NCBI RefSeq assembly: GCF_014306625.1
Contig: NZ_JACRYL010000011.1
Location: forward strand, 124,001-188,000
DNA from: Pedobacter fastidiosus
GTDB taxonomy: Bacteria > Bacteroidota > Bacteroidia > Sphingobacteriales > Sphingobacteriaceae
Length of the DNA stretch: 64,000 nt
Direction of reading: 5' to 3'
Positions 13,134 through 22,254 of this stretch are shown here, piece after piece. The position numbers were made by a program, and so were the translations under genes. The notes under the pieces were generated by a model. It did not search any database and was not told where the DNA came from. It was given only the letters and a program-made list of their open reading frames with translations. Each line of letters begins with the position of its first letter. Position 1 is the stretch's first letter.

Positions 13134-15938
13134 TTAAAAGCTATAGTTAAATGAAAACTCTAATATCGGGTTTTGATTGTAAATTTGGTTAACAAAAACA
13201 AGTCTCGCCCCAACATCAACAACAGGTTGATACCTCAAAATGTTTAAACTACTGTTCAATTCTACGCCGTAAGTTTTAGGTTGACCGATGTTTGTATCTA
13301 CCCCAATGTTTTCATAATGGCAAAATAAACCCGCTCTAAAATTGCGGACGTACGCCAAAGAACCGAGTTCCCAATCTGGAAAAGCAAATGGAAAACGGTA
13401 ATTAAAAAGTAAGCTATTCTCTAATTTACTCTTTGCTAAAATGTTATTGTAGCCATAAACGGTGGCAATTTCGGTTGCATACTGATTTACGCCATTTGCC
13501 TTTTGATAATTAAAACTGGCCAAAAAAGAATGGTTTTTTGCAAATCCTGGGAAATAAAGAAAACTTTCTAAGGCAAGAATTTCACCTTTTAAATTTTTAT
13601 CGAAAGGCTGGTTATCATAAGTTACTCTAAAAACCTGTGCCCATTTCGGCGCAATATCTCTTTCTGTTGTACGAACACTGTGATTAAAAGTGAAATTATA
13701 CTCCATAGGGAATTTGAGCGTGGTAATGAAGTTGCTCGGCATATTCTCCGCCATATATCGTTGCGTAAAACTTGTGGCAACATTAAGCGCAAAAGAGTAG
13801 TTATGGTTCATGGCGTTAAATGAAACTGGAACGGAAGCATTTAGCTTGGTATAGTTCTCTCTCCAGTCCCCTTGTTTTACGCCAGTTTTAGTATTGTAGA
13901 ACGTTCGTTTCGGCCTGTTCCTATATGCAACGCTTAATACAGGGTAAAGTGCCTTATAACTCACGTCTGCCGTGTATTCGAATCTAGCCAAATCTCGATG
14001 GTATTTAGCGCCTGCATAAAAATCCATGGTGTTGAGCAAATTGTTAGATTGAAGCTCAAGACCAAAGCTGTACTCATCATCAATTACTGGGATAATGCTG
14101 TGTAAACTAAAAAGATTTAATCCTTGATGATAGCGTTTCGATTCAAACTTATTTTCTGGAACCTTTTCAAAAACATTACCCACATTTTCTTGCTTCTCGG
14201 CTGTGGATGCGAAATCTATAAACTCATTTTTTCCTACGCTTTTTTCAATGAGGGCTTTCTCGGCTATCTCATAGCCATCAATTTTATAATTGTTAAAAGT
14301 GATTTTGCCATCGGCAGTTTCCGTTGGATTAAATGCGCCGTATTTTGAATCGCTTAGAGCACTTATTTTCTTCGAGGCGATGTCAACGTCGTAAATATTA
14401 TCAATCCCGTTATAGTGCGCATTAAAAGCGATTTTAGAGCCAATAAAAATTGGGCGACTTAATTGCTGTCTCGTATCTGGAATTAGCTGTGTTTTTTTTG
14501 TGCCCTCAATTAGCCACAAACTTTTTCCTTTTTCGCTAAGGCTGATGTAAGCAATTTTATTCCCCCAGCTGTCGAAGGTTGGTGTTTGAAGAATTTGATT
14601 TTCTAAGTTAGGGTAAGTTTTCAAAATCTCGCCAGTTGATGTTTCAATTTCGACCAAGTTAAACTGGTTACTCAAATCGACTTTTACGGCCACCAATTTT
14701 TTTCCATCGCCAGAAAGGCTGGGAGAGAAGAGGCGACTTTTACTGCTTAGTTTTTTAAACTTTTTTGTTTTGAAATTGTAAGAACAAATTACGCTATAAC
14801 TTTGCTGTTTGTATCTAGGGTCGTACCGGATTTCATCCCAAACCAACACGTCGTTTTTTAAGCTAAACCAAGGCTGTTCCTGATAACCAATTCCGAATAA
14901 TTTTTGCTCTGTTTTATCAGCGTTTATGATGACAAAATATCGTGCATCCTGCTTGCTTTCTTTGAGCGCTAAAATCTGATTTTTGTTCAACCTAGCCGGA
15001 AGGAAATAGTTAGTTGCAAGCGCTGGTTTAGCATTCAAACTTTCATAGTTTTCTGATGGTGACTTCTGATCTTGAAGTTTCCATTTTTCTTCGAGTTTGG
15101 TTTGAGTGGCAAGAAAATATTCTTTCGTGTTTTTGTCTGTAAATTTTTTCAAGCTTTGCGAAAATGGATAAAGTCTAAACGGGCGTTTTCTGATGTCTCC
15201 AAGCAAACTATCTGAAATGAATTTTCCATACTTTTCCTTCATGTCTGCAACCATCAAATAGCCCGTTTGGTAATAACCTGGAGTTACATTTTTATTCGAT
15301 CCAAAATAAGCTTTGCTGTAGGAGAATTTTTTGCCTTCTAAAATTGAAGCTCGAATAGGCATGATCCAATTGGGCTGTCTGCCTCGTCCTGAATAAGTCA
15401 AAGCAGTTTCGTTAACAACGGCATCACCTTCAAAAAACCAAGTTGGAATGCCAGCTCCGAAATAAGCAAAGTAAACCAGCTCGGGGAAAGGGTGCGCTTG
15501 GTTTCCTGTCAATTTGTCAAATTGGGCAACATGCCTTAGCTCGTGTACAGCTAGGTTGTTTAACCAATCTTGACTATCAAAATACTGTGGAGGTGTAGCA
15601 TAGAATTCAGACTTCTTTGGTGCAAGCTGAACGAAGCCATTTGCTAAGGTTCCACGGTTCTGAAGCACTAGCGGAATCGAAGTTTTTTGTTGCCTTAAAC
15701 CTAAGCCAACCTTTGGGTATATGTAGGGTAGGGTATTGGCCATTCTTTGTGCTTCTTTTTCAAGCTCCTCTGGATAAATGATTTTAAACCCGCCAGAGTT
15801 TATATAGTTCCATTTTACACTAAGTGGGTTCTGTTCAGTGCTGAATATTTGCCCAAAAACGGTTAGTGAAATAAAACTTAAAGTAATCGTGCTTAAGTAT
15901 CTGATAAATTGATGTTTGTTGTGTTTATGTGTATGCAT
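13134..15938 (-). CDS. Predicted outer-membrane gluzincin/beta-propeller protein
   Basis: A 934-aa protein with an N-terminal signal peptide (hydrophobic about 12-30, ending FGQ). The first domain has zinc-peptidase motif HELRH (132-136) in LAVHELRHVAQFD, and WFFEGDAVVNE follows with Glu170 as the likely third zinc ligand, the arrangement of gluzincins (peptidase MA-like). The middle (about 310-570) has repeated strands such as PTFDSWGNKIAYISLSEKGKSLW typical of TolB/PD40 propeller blades. The last third (about 620-934) is rich in alternating aromatic strands and ends in FSFNYSF, typical of an outer-membrane barrel. Order: peptidase, propeller, barrel. Substrate unknown. Confidence 0.7.
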   Translation of the reverse strand: MHTHKHNKHQFIRYLSTITLSFISLTVFGQIFSTEQNPLSVKWNYINSGGFKIIYPEELEKEAQRMANTLPYIYPKVGLGLRQQKTSIPLVLQNRGTLANGFVQLAPKKSEFYATPPQYFDSQDWLNNLAVHELRHVAQFDKLTGNQAHPFPELVYFAYFGAGIPTWFFEGDAVVNETALTYSGRGRQPNWIMPIRASILEGKKFSYSKAYFGSNKNVTPGYYQTGYLMVADMKEKYGKFISDSLLGDIRKRPFRLYPFSQSLKKFTDKNTKEYFLATQTKLEEKWKLQDQKSPSENYESLNAKPALATNYFLPARLNKNQILALKESKQDARYFVIINADKTEQKLFGIGYQEQPWFSLKNDVLVWDEIRYDPRYKQQSYSVICSYNFKTKKFKKLSSKSRLFSPSLSGDGKKLVAVKVDLSNQFNLVEIETSTGEILKTYPNLENQILQTPTFDSWGNKIAYISLSEKGKSLWLIEGTKKTQLIPDTRQQLSRPIFIGSKIAFNAHYNGIDNIYDVDIASKKISALSDSKYGAFNPTETADGKITFNNYKIDGYEIAEKALIEKSVGKNEFIDFASTAEKQENVGNVFEKVPENKFESKRYHQGLNLFSLHSIIPVIDDEYSFGLELQSNNLLNTMDFYAGAKYHRDLARFEYTADVSYKALYPVLSVAYRNRPKRTFYNTKTGVKQGDWRENYTKLNASVPVSFNAMNHNYSFALNVATSFTQRYMAENMPSNFITTLKFPMEYNFTFNHSVRTTERDIAPKWAQVFRVTYDNQPFDKNLKGEILALESFLYFPGFAKNHSFLASFNYQKANGVNQYATEIATVYGYNNILAKSKLENSLLFNYRFPFAFPDWELGSLAYVRNFRAGLFCHYENIGVDTNIGQPKTYGVELNSSLNILRYQPVVDVGARLVFVNQIYNQNPILEFSFNYSF

Positions 15939-17214
15939 CTAAATGGTTTGCTAAAATATTTAGTTTTATTGTTTTTGAGTGTATCAATAATTATTGATTA
16001 TTAATTTAAGTAAGATATTATAAGTAATTGATTTTTAAATTAATATGATATTTATATAAATCAGTTAAAAGTTGATTTTTAAGAGTTTAAAACTAGTTAT
16101 TAGGATAAAAATATATGGTTTTTGCCCTTTTCAGATCCTTGTATTATTACGGCATTAATGTACACTAATTAATTGATTTTCTTGAAAAATTTTCACTCCA
16201 TTTTTGAGTGTTGTATAGGTTTTCTAAGGGATTTTAATTGAAAATTTCATCTAATTATCTTCAATATTTCGTTGAATTACTCAAGATTCTTAGTGGTAAA
16301 TTCGTAGAAAAAATCAAAATTGAGCGGCTTTATTTGTCGTTTTTGGAGATTAATTTTTGCTATTTATCTAAGGTTTTATGCTCTGATTTTGCTAAAATTT
16401 TTGTTGAAAATTATTAAGGTTTTTGATGATTTTATTGTTCATTTGGTTTTTGGATTGACTAAAGATATTCCAGTAAAACTGTGATGTGTGACAGGATGTC
16501 GCTTTTTATGGCCGTTCATATTGGTGTTATTTTTTATGAATAACTGTAATGTTTTCTCAAAACCCAAACTCCAAATAATAAAATCTTGACCTTTTATAAG
16601 ATTTAAACAGAGGGCATTTTTGTGAAAAACACTGATGTTTTTCTTGAGTTTTTAACATCAATCTCTCTTTTCTTGTATAGGGTTTTAAGATTTTTTGGCC
16701 TATTACGCCTATGAAATTGCGATGATAATGCAGAATATAGCGTTTATTTAGTGTTGGGAAGCCTTAAATTTACTTTTATGGGATTTTTTTTAAATGGTGG
16801 TAATATCTATGTTCAAGCATGCTTAAAGGCAGTTTTTTAAGTTTTATCGAGTTTTGTTTTACGAAATGCATTTTACAGGATCAGCAATAACATATTGCCT
16901 ATTTACAGTTGTTTTTCCGCTTTACAGGCTTCTTCACCTTATGGAATATCTTAGAATCTGCCCGTATTTTTATACCATTTTCTTATTCTAAATTATATGA
17001 TTTAAGAACTAAAATAGATGTTGTTTAGTCTCATTTTATCCTTAAAGATGAGCCCTAACTAGATGTTATAACCCTCTTCAGTAGGCACTAAGCAATGATG
17101 ATTTACGGCTAGATTGGATAGCGTTTAAGCCCAAATATTAAACAAATTTCGGGATTAAAATGAATCTTTATTTAGGAGATTTTCGGTAGAATGTTGTAGG
17201 CTTAAATATCAAAA
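15939..17214. other. 1.28-kb gene-free AT-rich region
   Basis: The longest gap in the window. No open frame of 60 codons starts in it on either strand. The + strand is markedly T-rich over A in the first two thirds. A near-palindrome gaaaaacactgatgtttttc at 16623-16642 and a tgatgtt / aacatca stem (about 16631-16660) are the only notable structures. I found no REP copy, terminator or recognisable protein relic. It may hold regulatory sequence, a non-coding RNA or a decayed gene. Confidence 0.6.
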
Positions 17215-18093
17215 TTACAGCTGATTTTTTCTCTTTTTATAGATGGGGTAAAGAAAAATTGTGGTTAAAATAATCACCGCTCCAATGTAAAATCCGCCCG
17301 TCATTTGCTCTTTGTTTTTGAAGAAAATGAAGGCTAAAATGATTCCGTAAACAGGTTCGAGATTGGTTACCAAAGCCACACGAAAAGCAGATAAAGTTCG
17401 CATTACAGATACACCAGCAACGTAGGCAACAGAGGTGCAAAATGTTCCTAAAACTACAAGGAAAATCCAATCTTTTGTGCTTAAATTAAAGTGCATATTA
17501 AGTAGGGATCCATCGTATAAGCGGTATAAGGTAATCCAAAATAAGCCGCCAACAAGCTCATAGAAACCGATAATAGAAGCTTCACTTTTATGAATAAATG
17601 TAGAGTTGATGGTCGAAAATAGGCTAGCTGCAAAGGCTGCTAAAAGGCCAAATATGATACCCAAAGTGTATTGCCCTTCGAACTTAAAAATCATATAAAT
17701 GCCAAAGATGATGATCAAGCCAACCAAAATATCACCTAAATGAAGGGGTTGTTTTTTAATTAAAGGTTCTAATATTGCAGTAAATAAAGTGAAGGACGAG
17801 AGGCATACCAAGGTTACTGAAACCGTGGAAACTTTAATAGCATGAAAGAAAAAGATCCAGTGAATGGCTACAATTCCGCCTGTTAAAAAGAACTGCATAA
17901 ACTGTTTTTTACTAACTTTTATGTTGGTTTTTGTAATCAGAAAATAGGCGAAAAGTGTCGATGTAGCAATTAAAACTCGGTACCAAACCATCGGGACTGC
18001 ATCTATAGAAATCACTTTTCCAAGCACTCCAGTAAAGCCCCAAATTAATACAGTAAGGTGAAGAATCAGGAGGTTCTTTTTATTTGCTTCCAT
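17215..18093 (-). CDS. EamA/DMT-superfamily permease
   Basis: A 292-aa inner-membrane protein with about ten hydrophobic helices in two homologous halves (EamA domains about 8-140 and 150-285), the architecture of RhaT/YdcZ-like drug/metabolite transporters. WGFTGVLGK at residues 19-27 and the second-half LEPVYGIILAFIFFKNKEQMT (about 246-266) are typical. The substrate cannot be told from sequence; members export amino acids, nucleosides or other metabolites. Its ATG overlaps the TAA of the upstream lptG-like gene (TAATG), showing translational coupling in the tgt-lptG-eamA operon. Confidence 0.88.
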   Translation of the reverse strand: MEANKKNLLILHLTVLIWGFTGVLGKVISIDAVPMVWYRVLIATSTLFAYFLITKTNIKVSKKQFMQFFLTGGIVAIHWIFFFHAIKVSTVSVTLVCLSSFTLFTAILEPLIKKQPLHLGDILVGLIIIFGIYMIFKFEGQYTLGIIFGLLAAFAASLFSTINSTFIHKSEASIIGFYELVGGLFWITLYRLYDGSLLNMHFNLSTKDWIFLVVLGTFCTSVAYVAGVSVMRTLSAFRVALVTNLEPVYGIILAFIFFKNKEQMTGGFYIGAVIILTTIFLYPIYKKRKNQL

Positions 18094-19196
18094 TATTTTG
18101 GTGCTCTTTTAAGTAGGTACAAACCTAAAAGACCGAAGAAAATAGTTGGCGCCAATACCGCAATAAATGGCGGTAATCCGCCCTTGGTAGAAAACATTTG
18201 CGTAAATTGATTAAATACGATGTATGCAAAGCTTAAGAAGATTCCTATCCCCAATGATACACCAACGCCACCGCGAACCTTTCTTGATGATAACGCTACG
18301 CCGATTAAAGTGAGTACAAAGGCAGATAATGGATGTAGATAACGTTTATACTGCTCAAACATTAAATCGTTCATAATTCCTGTTCCACGGGTTCGTTCCT
18401 TCCTAATTTTCTCTGCCAGCTCTTTGGTTGTCAGGTTCTGAACAACATTATCATAAGCCGAAAAATCATCCGGACGCATATCTAGAATGGTATCTTTAAG
18501 TTTACCGTTTCCATAAATCATAGACTCTTTCAGTCCGTCAATTTTGCGGATAGAATAATTAGATAATTGCCATTTACGTTTTAATGAATCCCATTTAATG
18601 TTATCTGCAACAATCTTTTTGGTTAAAACATCACCATTAAAATTATCCAATGAAAACCTGTATCCAGAATTGGTTTTATTGTCAAAACTTTCTATGTAAA
18701 TGTAAGTTTTGTCATCCAATTTCATATGGATATTCTGTTTTGTAGAAGGATCGTTTCGCTTTACGTAAGTATTTTCGAAGTTGTTTTTAAGCGTATTTGT
18801 GTAAGGGAGAATGTAAAGGTTGGATACTAAATTGGCTGAAAATATAATGGTTGCAGAAACCAGATACGGGAATAAAAAGCGATTAAAACTAACGCCTCCG
18901 CTTAGTATAGGCACAATTTCAGTTTGATCAGCCATTTTTGCAGTAAAGAAAATTACGGCAATAAAGTTGATTAACGGAGAAAGCATATTAACATAGAATG
19001 GGATTGACCCTGCATAATATTTTGTTAAAATGCCCCAAAAGCTTAATCCACTGCTTAAAAAATCATCTAGTTTTTCTGATAAATCGAAAACAACAATAAT
19101 AATTACAAAAATTGCCAGAGTATAAATAAATGTACCCAAGTATTTTCCGATAATATATCGGTCGATAATTTTAATGTTCCCTTTGATTATGCTCAT
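18093..19196 (-). CDS. LptF/LptG family lipopolysaccharide export permease
   Basis: Inner-membrane subunit of the ABC system that extracts LPS and passes it to the Lpt bridge. The 367-aa protein has the YjgP/YjgQ pattern: an amphipathic start (IIDRYIIGKYLGTF), three N-terminal membrane helices (about 17-120), a periplasmic beta-rich domain (about 130-285), and three C-terminal helices ending LLGLYLLKRAP. Length fits the family (about 360). Bacteroidota usually encode LptF and LptG far apart, and sequence reading alone does not tell me which this is. It begins 1 bp after tgt and overlaps eamA by one base. Confidence 0.88.
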   Translation of the reverse strand: MSIIKGNIKIIDRYIIGKYLGTFIYTLAIFVIIIVVFDLSEKLDDFLSSGLSFWGILTKYYAGSIPFYVNMLSPLINFIAVIFFTAKMADQTEIVPILSGGVSFNRFLFPYLVSATIIFSANLVSNLYILPYTNTLKNNFENTYVKRNDPSTKQNIHMKLDDKTYIYIESFDNKTNSGYRFSLDNFNGDVLTKKIVADNIKWDSLKRKWQLSNYSIRKIDGLKESMIYGNGKLKDTILDMRPDDFSAYDNVVQNLTTKELAEKIRKERTRGTGIMNDLMFEQYKRYLHPLSAFVLTLIGVALSSRKVRGGVGVSLGIGIFLSFAYIVFNQFTQMFSTKGGLPPFIAVLAPTIFFGLLGLYLLKRAPK

Positions 19197-19197
19197 T

Positions 19198-20328
19198 TTA
19201 TAGCTTGTTCCCTAGTATTTTAACCATTTTGTTTTTCCATTCATAAAACTCTCCGGTTAATATTTTCTCTCTGGCCTGTTTAACCAACCAAAGGTAGAAA
19301 TGTAAATTATGGAGTGTTGCAATTTGTGCGCCAAGCATTTCCTTACTGTGCACTAAATGCCTTAAATATGCTTTACTGGTTACTAAATCTGCATGTAAAT
19401 CGCTTTCGGCATCTAAAGGAGAAAAATCATCTGCCCATTTTTTGTTTCTAATGTTAATAATGCCATTTCTAGTAAATAACATTCCGTTTCGGGCATTTCT
19501 AGTTGGCATTACGCAATCAAACATATCAACTCCGAGTGCTATATTTTCCAAAATATTTATTGGTGTACCTACACCCATTAAATAACGTGGTTTTTCGTAT
19601 GGTAATATATCACATACAACTTCTGTCATTGCATACATTTCTTCGGCAGGTTCGCCAACTGATAATCCACCAATGGCATTTCCTTCACGATTCATGCTGG
19701 CAATAAACTCTGCTGATTTTATTCTAAGATCTTTATATACAGAGCCTTGAACGATTGGAAAAAGAGTTTGATCGAAACCGTATTTGGGTTCAGTGGTATC
19801 AAACCGCGTACAGCACCGTTTTAACCATCGATGCGTCATCTTGATAGACTGAGCTGCATAGTTATAATCGCAAGGATAAGGGGTGCATTCATCAAATGCC
19901 ATAATAATATCGGCACCGATTGTGCGCTGAATATCCATTGCATATTCTGGCGTAAATAGATGTTTAGATCCATCAATGTGCGAGTGAAAAGTAACGCCCT
20001 CTTCTTTAATTTTACGAACTTTACTTAAAGAGTACACTTGGTAGCCACCACTATCTGTTAAAATTGGCCTATCCCAACCAATAAATTTATGTAAGCCACC
20101 AGCGCTTTCTAAAATATCAAGTCCTGGTCTTAAATATAAATGGTAAGTATTGCCAAGAATAATTTTGGCGTCAATATCGTCTTTAAGTTCTCGTTGGTGT
20201 ACAGCTTTTACGGTTCCGGCAGTTCCTACGGGCATAAAAATAGGTGTCTGTATTTCGCCGTGCGCAGTTGTAATGGTTCCTGCTCTGGCTTTTGAAAGCG
20301 GATCGTTAGCTTGTAAACTAAATTTCAT
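19198..20328 (-). CDS. tgt: tRNA-guanine (queuine) transglycosylase
   Basis: Exchanges guanine-34 for preQ1 in tRNAs with GUN anticodons, a step of queuosine synthesis. The 376-aa chain has TYHLYLRPG, LTDSGGYQVYSL with the catalytic Asp region, FDECTPYPCD, GGLSVGEP and MGVGTPINILENIALGVDMFDCVMPTRNARNG with the nucleophile Asp region. The zinc site is odd. E. coli Tgt binds zinc with a CxCxxC cluster plus His, but here the aligned stretch (residues 306-317, DAESDLHADLVT) has no cysteine and only the later His (TLHNL) remains. First gene of an operon with lptG-like and eamA genes, with a -7 element 29 bp upstream. Confidence 0.94.
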   Translation of the reverse strand: MKFSLQANDPLSKARAGTITTAHGEIQTPIFMPVGTAGTVKAVHQRELKDDIDAKIILGNTYHLYLRPGLDILESAGGLHKFIGWDRPILTDSGGYQVYSLSKVRKIKEEGVTFHSHIDGSKHLFTPEYAMDIQRTIGADIIMAFDECTPYPCDYNYAAQSIKMTHRWLKRCCTRFDTTEPKYGFDQTLFPIVQGSVYKDLRIKSAEFIASMNREGNAIGGLSVGEPAEEMYAMTEVVCDILPYEKPRYLMGVGTPINILENIALGVDMFDCVMPTRNARNGMLFTRNGIINIRNKKWADDFSPLDAESDLHADLVTSKAYLRHLVHSKEMLGAQIATLHNLHFYLWLVKQAREKILTGEFYEWKNKMVKILGNKL

Positions 20329-20356
20329 ATGGTATTTTTTCTCGTCAAAAATCTGC

Positions 20357-20364
20357 CAAAAATA
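20357..20364 (-). promoter_or_regulatory. -7 promoter element for the tgt operon
   Basis: Read leftward, TATTTTTG matches TAnnTTTG exactly. It is back-to-back with a rightward -7 element at 20381-20388, so the two divergent transcription units share a compact control region. Confidence 0.5.
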
Positions 20365-20380
20365 GCAAAAATTGAGGGCA

Positions 20381-20388
20381 TATTTTTG
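20381..20388 (+). promoter_or_regulatory. -7 promoter element for the glycosyltransferase gene
   Basis: TATTTTTG, an exact TAnnTTTG match. Expected transcription start near 20395, giving a leader of about 65 nt to the GTG at 20462 that contains an 11-codon open frame (20430-20465). Confidence 0.45.
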
Positions 20389-20461
20389 TTTAATTTTTTA
20401 TCAACATAAAAGGGGATTACAGATTAAAAATGAGAAATTTGCGCCTATTTATTTTATCATC

Positions 20462-21589
20462 GTGATCTTAACTCTACCCGAAATTTGTTTGTTCGCTGCC
20501 TTTGCTTTTTGCTTAGTGGTGCAACTATATTATGTTTTATTTGTTCACCTAAAATTAGCACGCACTAAGGTTGAGGATATTCCCAAAACTGTAGGTAAGC
20601 CAATGAGTGTTATTATCTGCGCCAGAAACGAAATTGCTAATCTTAAACAATATTTGCCAACTGTTTTAAATCAGAATTACCCTGATTTTGAAGTAGTTGT
20701 AGTTAATGATAGATCATGGGATGGAACGGAAGAATTTTTAGAAGACCTTGAGAAACATCATCAAAATTTAAAAGTTGTTAAGGTTTTAGATAATGATAAA
20801 TTTATCGCTGGGAAAAAATTTGCCGTAACAATGGGTATTAAGGCGGCTAAATACGATTGGTTGGTTTTTACTGATGCAGATTGTACGCCAGCTACAGAAA
20901 ACTGGTTAATGGACATGCAGCAGCCTGAAGATGAAAATATTGAGATCCTTTTAGCGTACTCTCCATACCTTAAAAAGAGAGGTTTATTAAATGCACTTAT
21001 CCGTTTCGAAACTTTTTTTACTGCTGTTAATTATTTGTCTTTTGCCTTGAAAGGTATGCCTTACATGGGCGTGGGACGGAATATGGCTTATAAGAAAACA
21101 TTGTTTTTTAAAAACAAGGGTTTTGCAGCGCATATGCATATTCCATCTGGTGATGATGATTTATTTGTTAATGCACATGCAAATCGTAATAATGTAATTG
21201 TAAAACTGAATAAAGAAAGCCATGTGTGGAGCGAACCAAATAAAACATGGGGTGGCTACCTCAGACAGAAAAAGCGTCATTTTGGGGCTGGGAAGATGTA
21301 TAAGTCGAAGCATAAATTCATTTTAAGCGTTCAAATTATTTTTCAGTTTTTGTTTTATGCTTTCTTCGTCGCTTGTATGTTTTTTAGTAGAGAGGCGCAG
21401 TATTTAGCCTTAGGCGTGTTGGGTTTAAGCATAACGATAAGATGTTTCGTTTATCCTAAATTATTGAAACGTTTAAACTATAGCGATTTACGTTGGTGGT
21501 TCCCAATATTAGATATACTTTTGTTCTTCTTTTTAACCTTAAATGGATTTTTAGCCATGTTTGGAAAGAAAAAAGTAAATTGGAAGTAA
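20462..21589 (+). CDS. Family 2 glycosyltransferase, membrane-bound
   Basis: Inverting GT-A glycosyltransferase anchored in the inner membrane. From GTG 20462 the protein is 375 aa: an N-terminal helix (about 4-25), a GT2 catalytic domain (VIICARNE, VVVVNDRSWDGT, VFTDADCTP with the DxD-like metal site), QKKRHFGAGK replacing the usual QxxRW, and C-terminal hydrophobic helices (about 285-360). The sugar and acceptor are unknown. Start choice: the frame is open upstream to a TTG at 20372, but that is before the likely transcription start. ATG 20430 is out of frame and ends at TGA overlapping the GTG. Followed 29 bp later by rsmG. Confidence 0.85.
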   Translation: MILTLPEICLFAAFAFCLVVQLYYVLFVHLKLARTKVEDIPKTVGKPMSVIICARNEIANLKQYLPTVLNQNYPDFEVVVVNDRSWDGTEEFLEDLEKHHQNLKVVKVLDNDKFIAGKKFAVTMGIKAAKYDWLVFTDADCTPATENWLMDMQQPEDENIEILLAYSPYLKKRGLLNALIRFETFFTAVNYLSFALKGMPYMGVGRNMAYKKTLFFKNKGFAAHMHIPSGDDDLFVNAHANRNNVIVKLNKESHVWSEPNKTWGGYLRQKKRHFGAGKMYKSKHKFILSVQIIFQFLFYAFFVACMFFSREAQYLALGVLGLSITIRCFVYPKLLKRLNYSDLRWWFPILDILLFFFLTLNGFLAMFGKKKVNWK

Positions 21590-21618
21590 TTCGTAATTCT
21601 TAAAGAAATAATAAAGTT

Positions 21619-22254
21619 ATGCTTGATGTTAAGCCCGATATCGTTTTAAAATATTTTCCTGATTTAACTGAGAAACAGATTGCTCAGTTTGCTCAACTCT
21701 TTGAATTATATAGCTTCTGGAATGCCCAGATCAATGTAATTTCGAGAAAAGATATCGAAGAACTTTACGAAAGACATGTTTTACACTCTTTGGGGATTGC
21801 TAGAGTATGTACTTTTAAACCGGGAGAAAACGTATTGGATGTAGGTACTGGAGGAGGTTTTCCAGGTATTCCTTTAGCAATTTTATTTCCAGAAACCCAG
21901 TTTCATTTGGTAGATTCTATTGGGAAGAAGATCAAAGTAGTTAAAGAAGTAGCTTCTGCATTAGGTTTAGAAAACTTAAAAGCAGATCATTTAAGAGCTG
22001 AACAGATTAAAGACAAATTTAATTTTATCGTTTCGAGAGCCGTTACACGTTTGGGCGAATTTTATCCTTGGATTCAAGGAAAATTTAAGAAAGATGCGAT
22101 AAATGCCATTCCAAATGGAATTCTTTATTTAAAAGGTGGCGATTTAGATGAAGAAATTAAAGAATCAAAACTGAAAGCAGAACTTTATCCACTTTCAGCT
22201 TATTTTGAGGAGGAATTTTTTGAAACTAAATATGTGGTTTACGTGCCACAATAG
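21619..22254 (+). CDS. rsmG: 16S rRNA (guanine527-N7)-methyltransferase
   Basis: Methylates N7 of G527 in 16S rRNA with S-adenosylmethionine. The 211-aa protein has the GidB hallmarks: FWNAQINVISRKD (33-45), ERHVLHSLG, the SAM-binding LDVGTGGGFPGIPLAI (about 73-88), and FIVSRAVTRLGEF, containing the conserved SRA segment. Length is typical. It probably shares the glycosyltransferase transcript (29-bp gap). It converges on the blaR1-like gene with no base between the two stop codons. Confidence 0.95.
   Translation: MLDVKPDIVLKYFPDLTEKQIAQFAQLFELYSFWNAQINVISRKDIEELYERHVLHSLGIARVCTFKPGENVLDVGTGGGFPGIPLAILFPETQFHLVDSIGKKIKVVKEVASALGLENLKADHLRAEQIKDKFNFIVSRAVTRLGEFYPWIQGKFKKDAINAIPNGILYLKGGDLDEEIKESKLKAELYPLSAYFEEEFFETKYVVYVPQ

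Noticed and set aside
15939..17214. Chromosomal replication origin
   Set aside because: AT-rich and gene-free, but I saw no cluster of DnaA boxes (TTATCCACA-type) and no dnaA or dnaN gene nearby.
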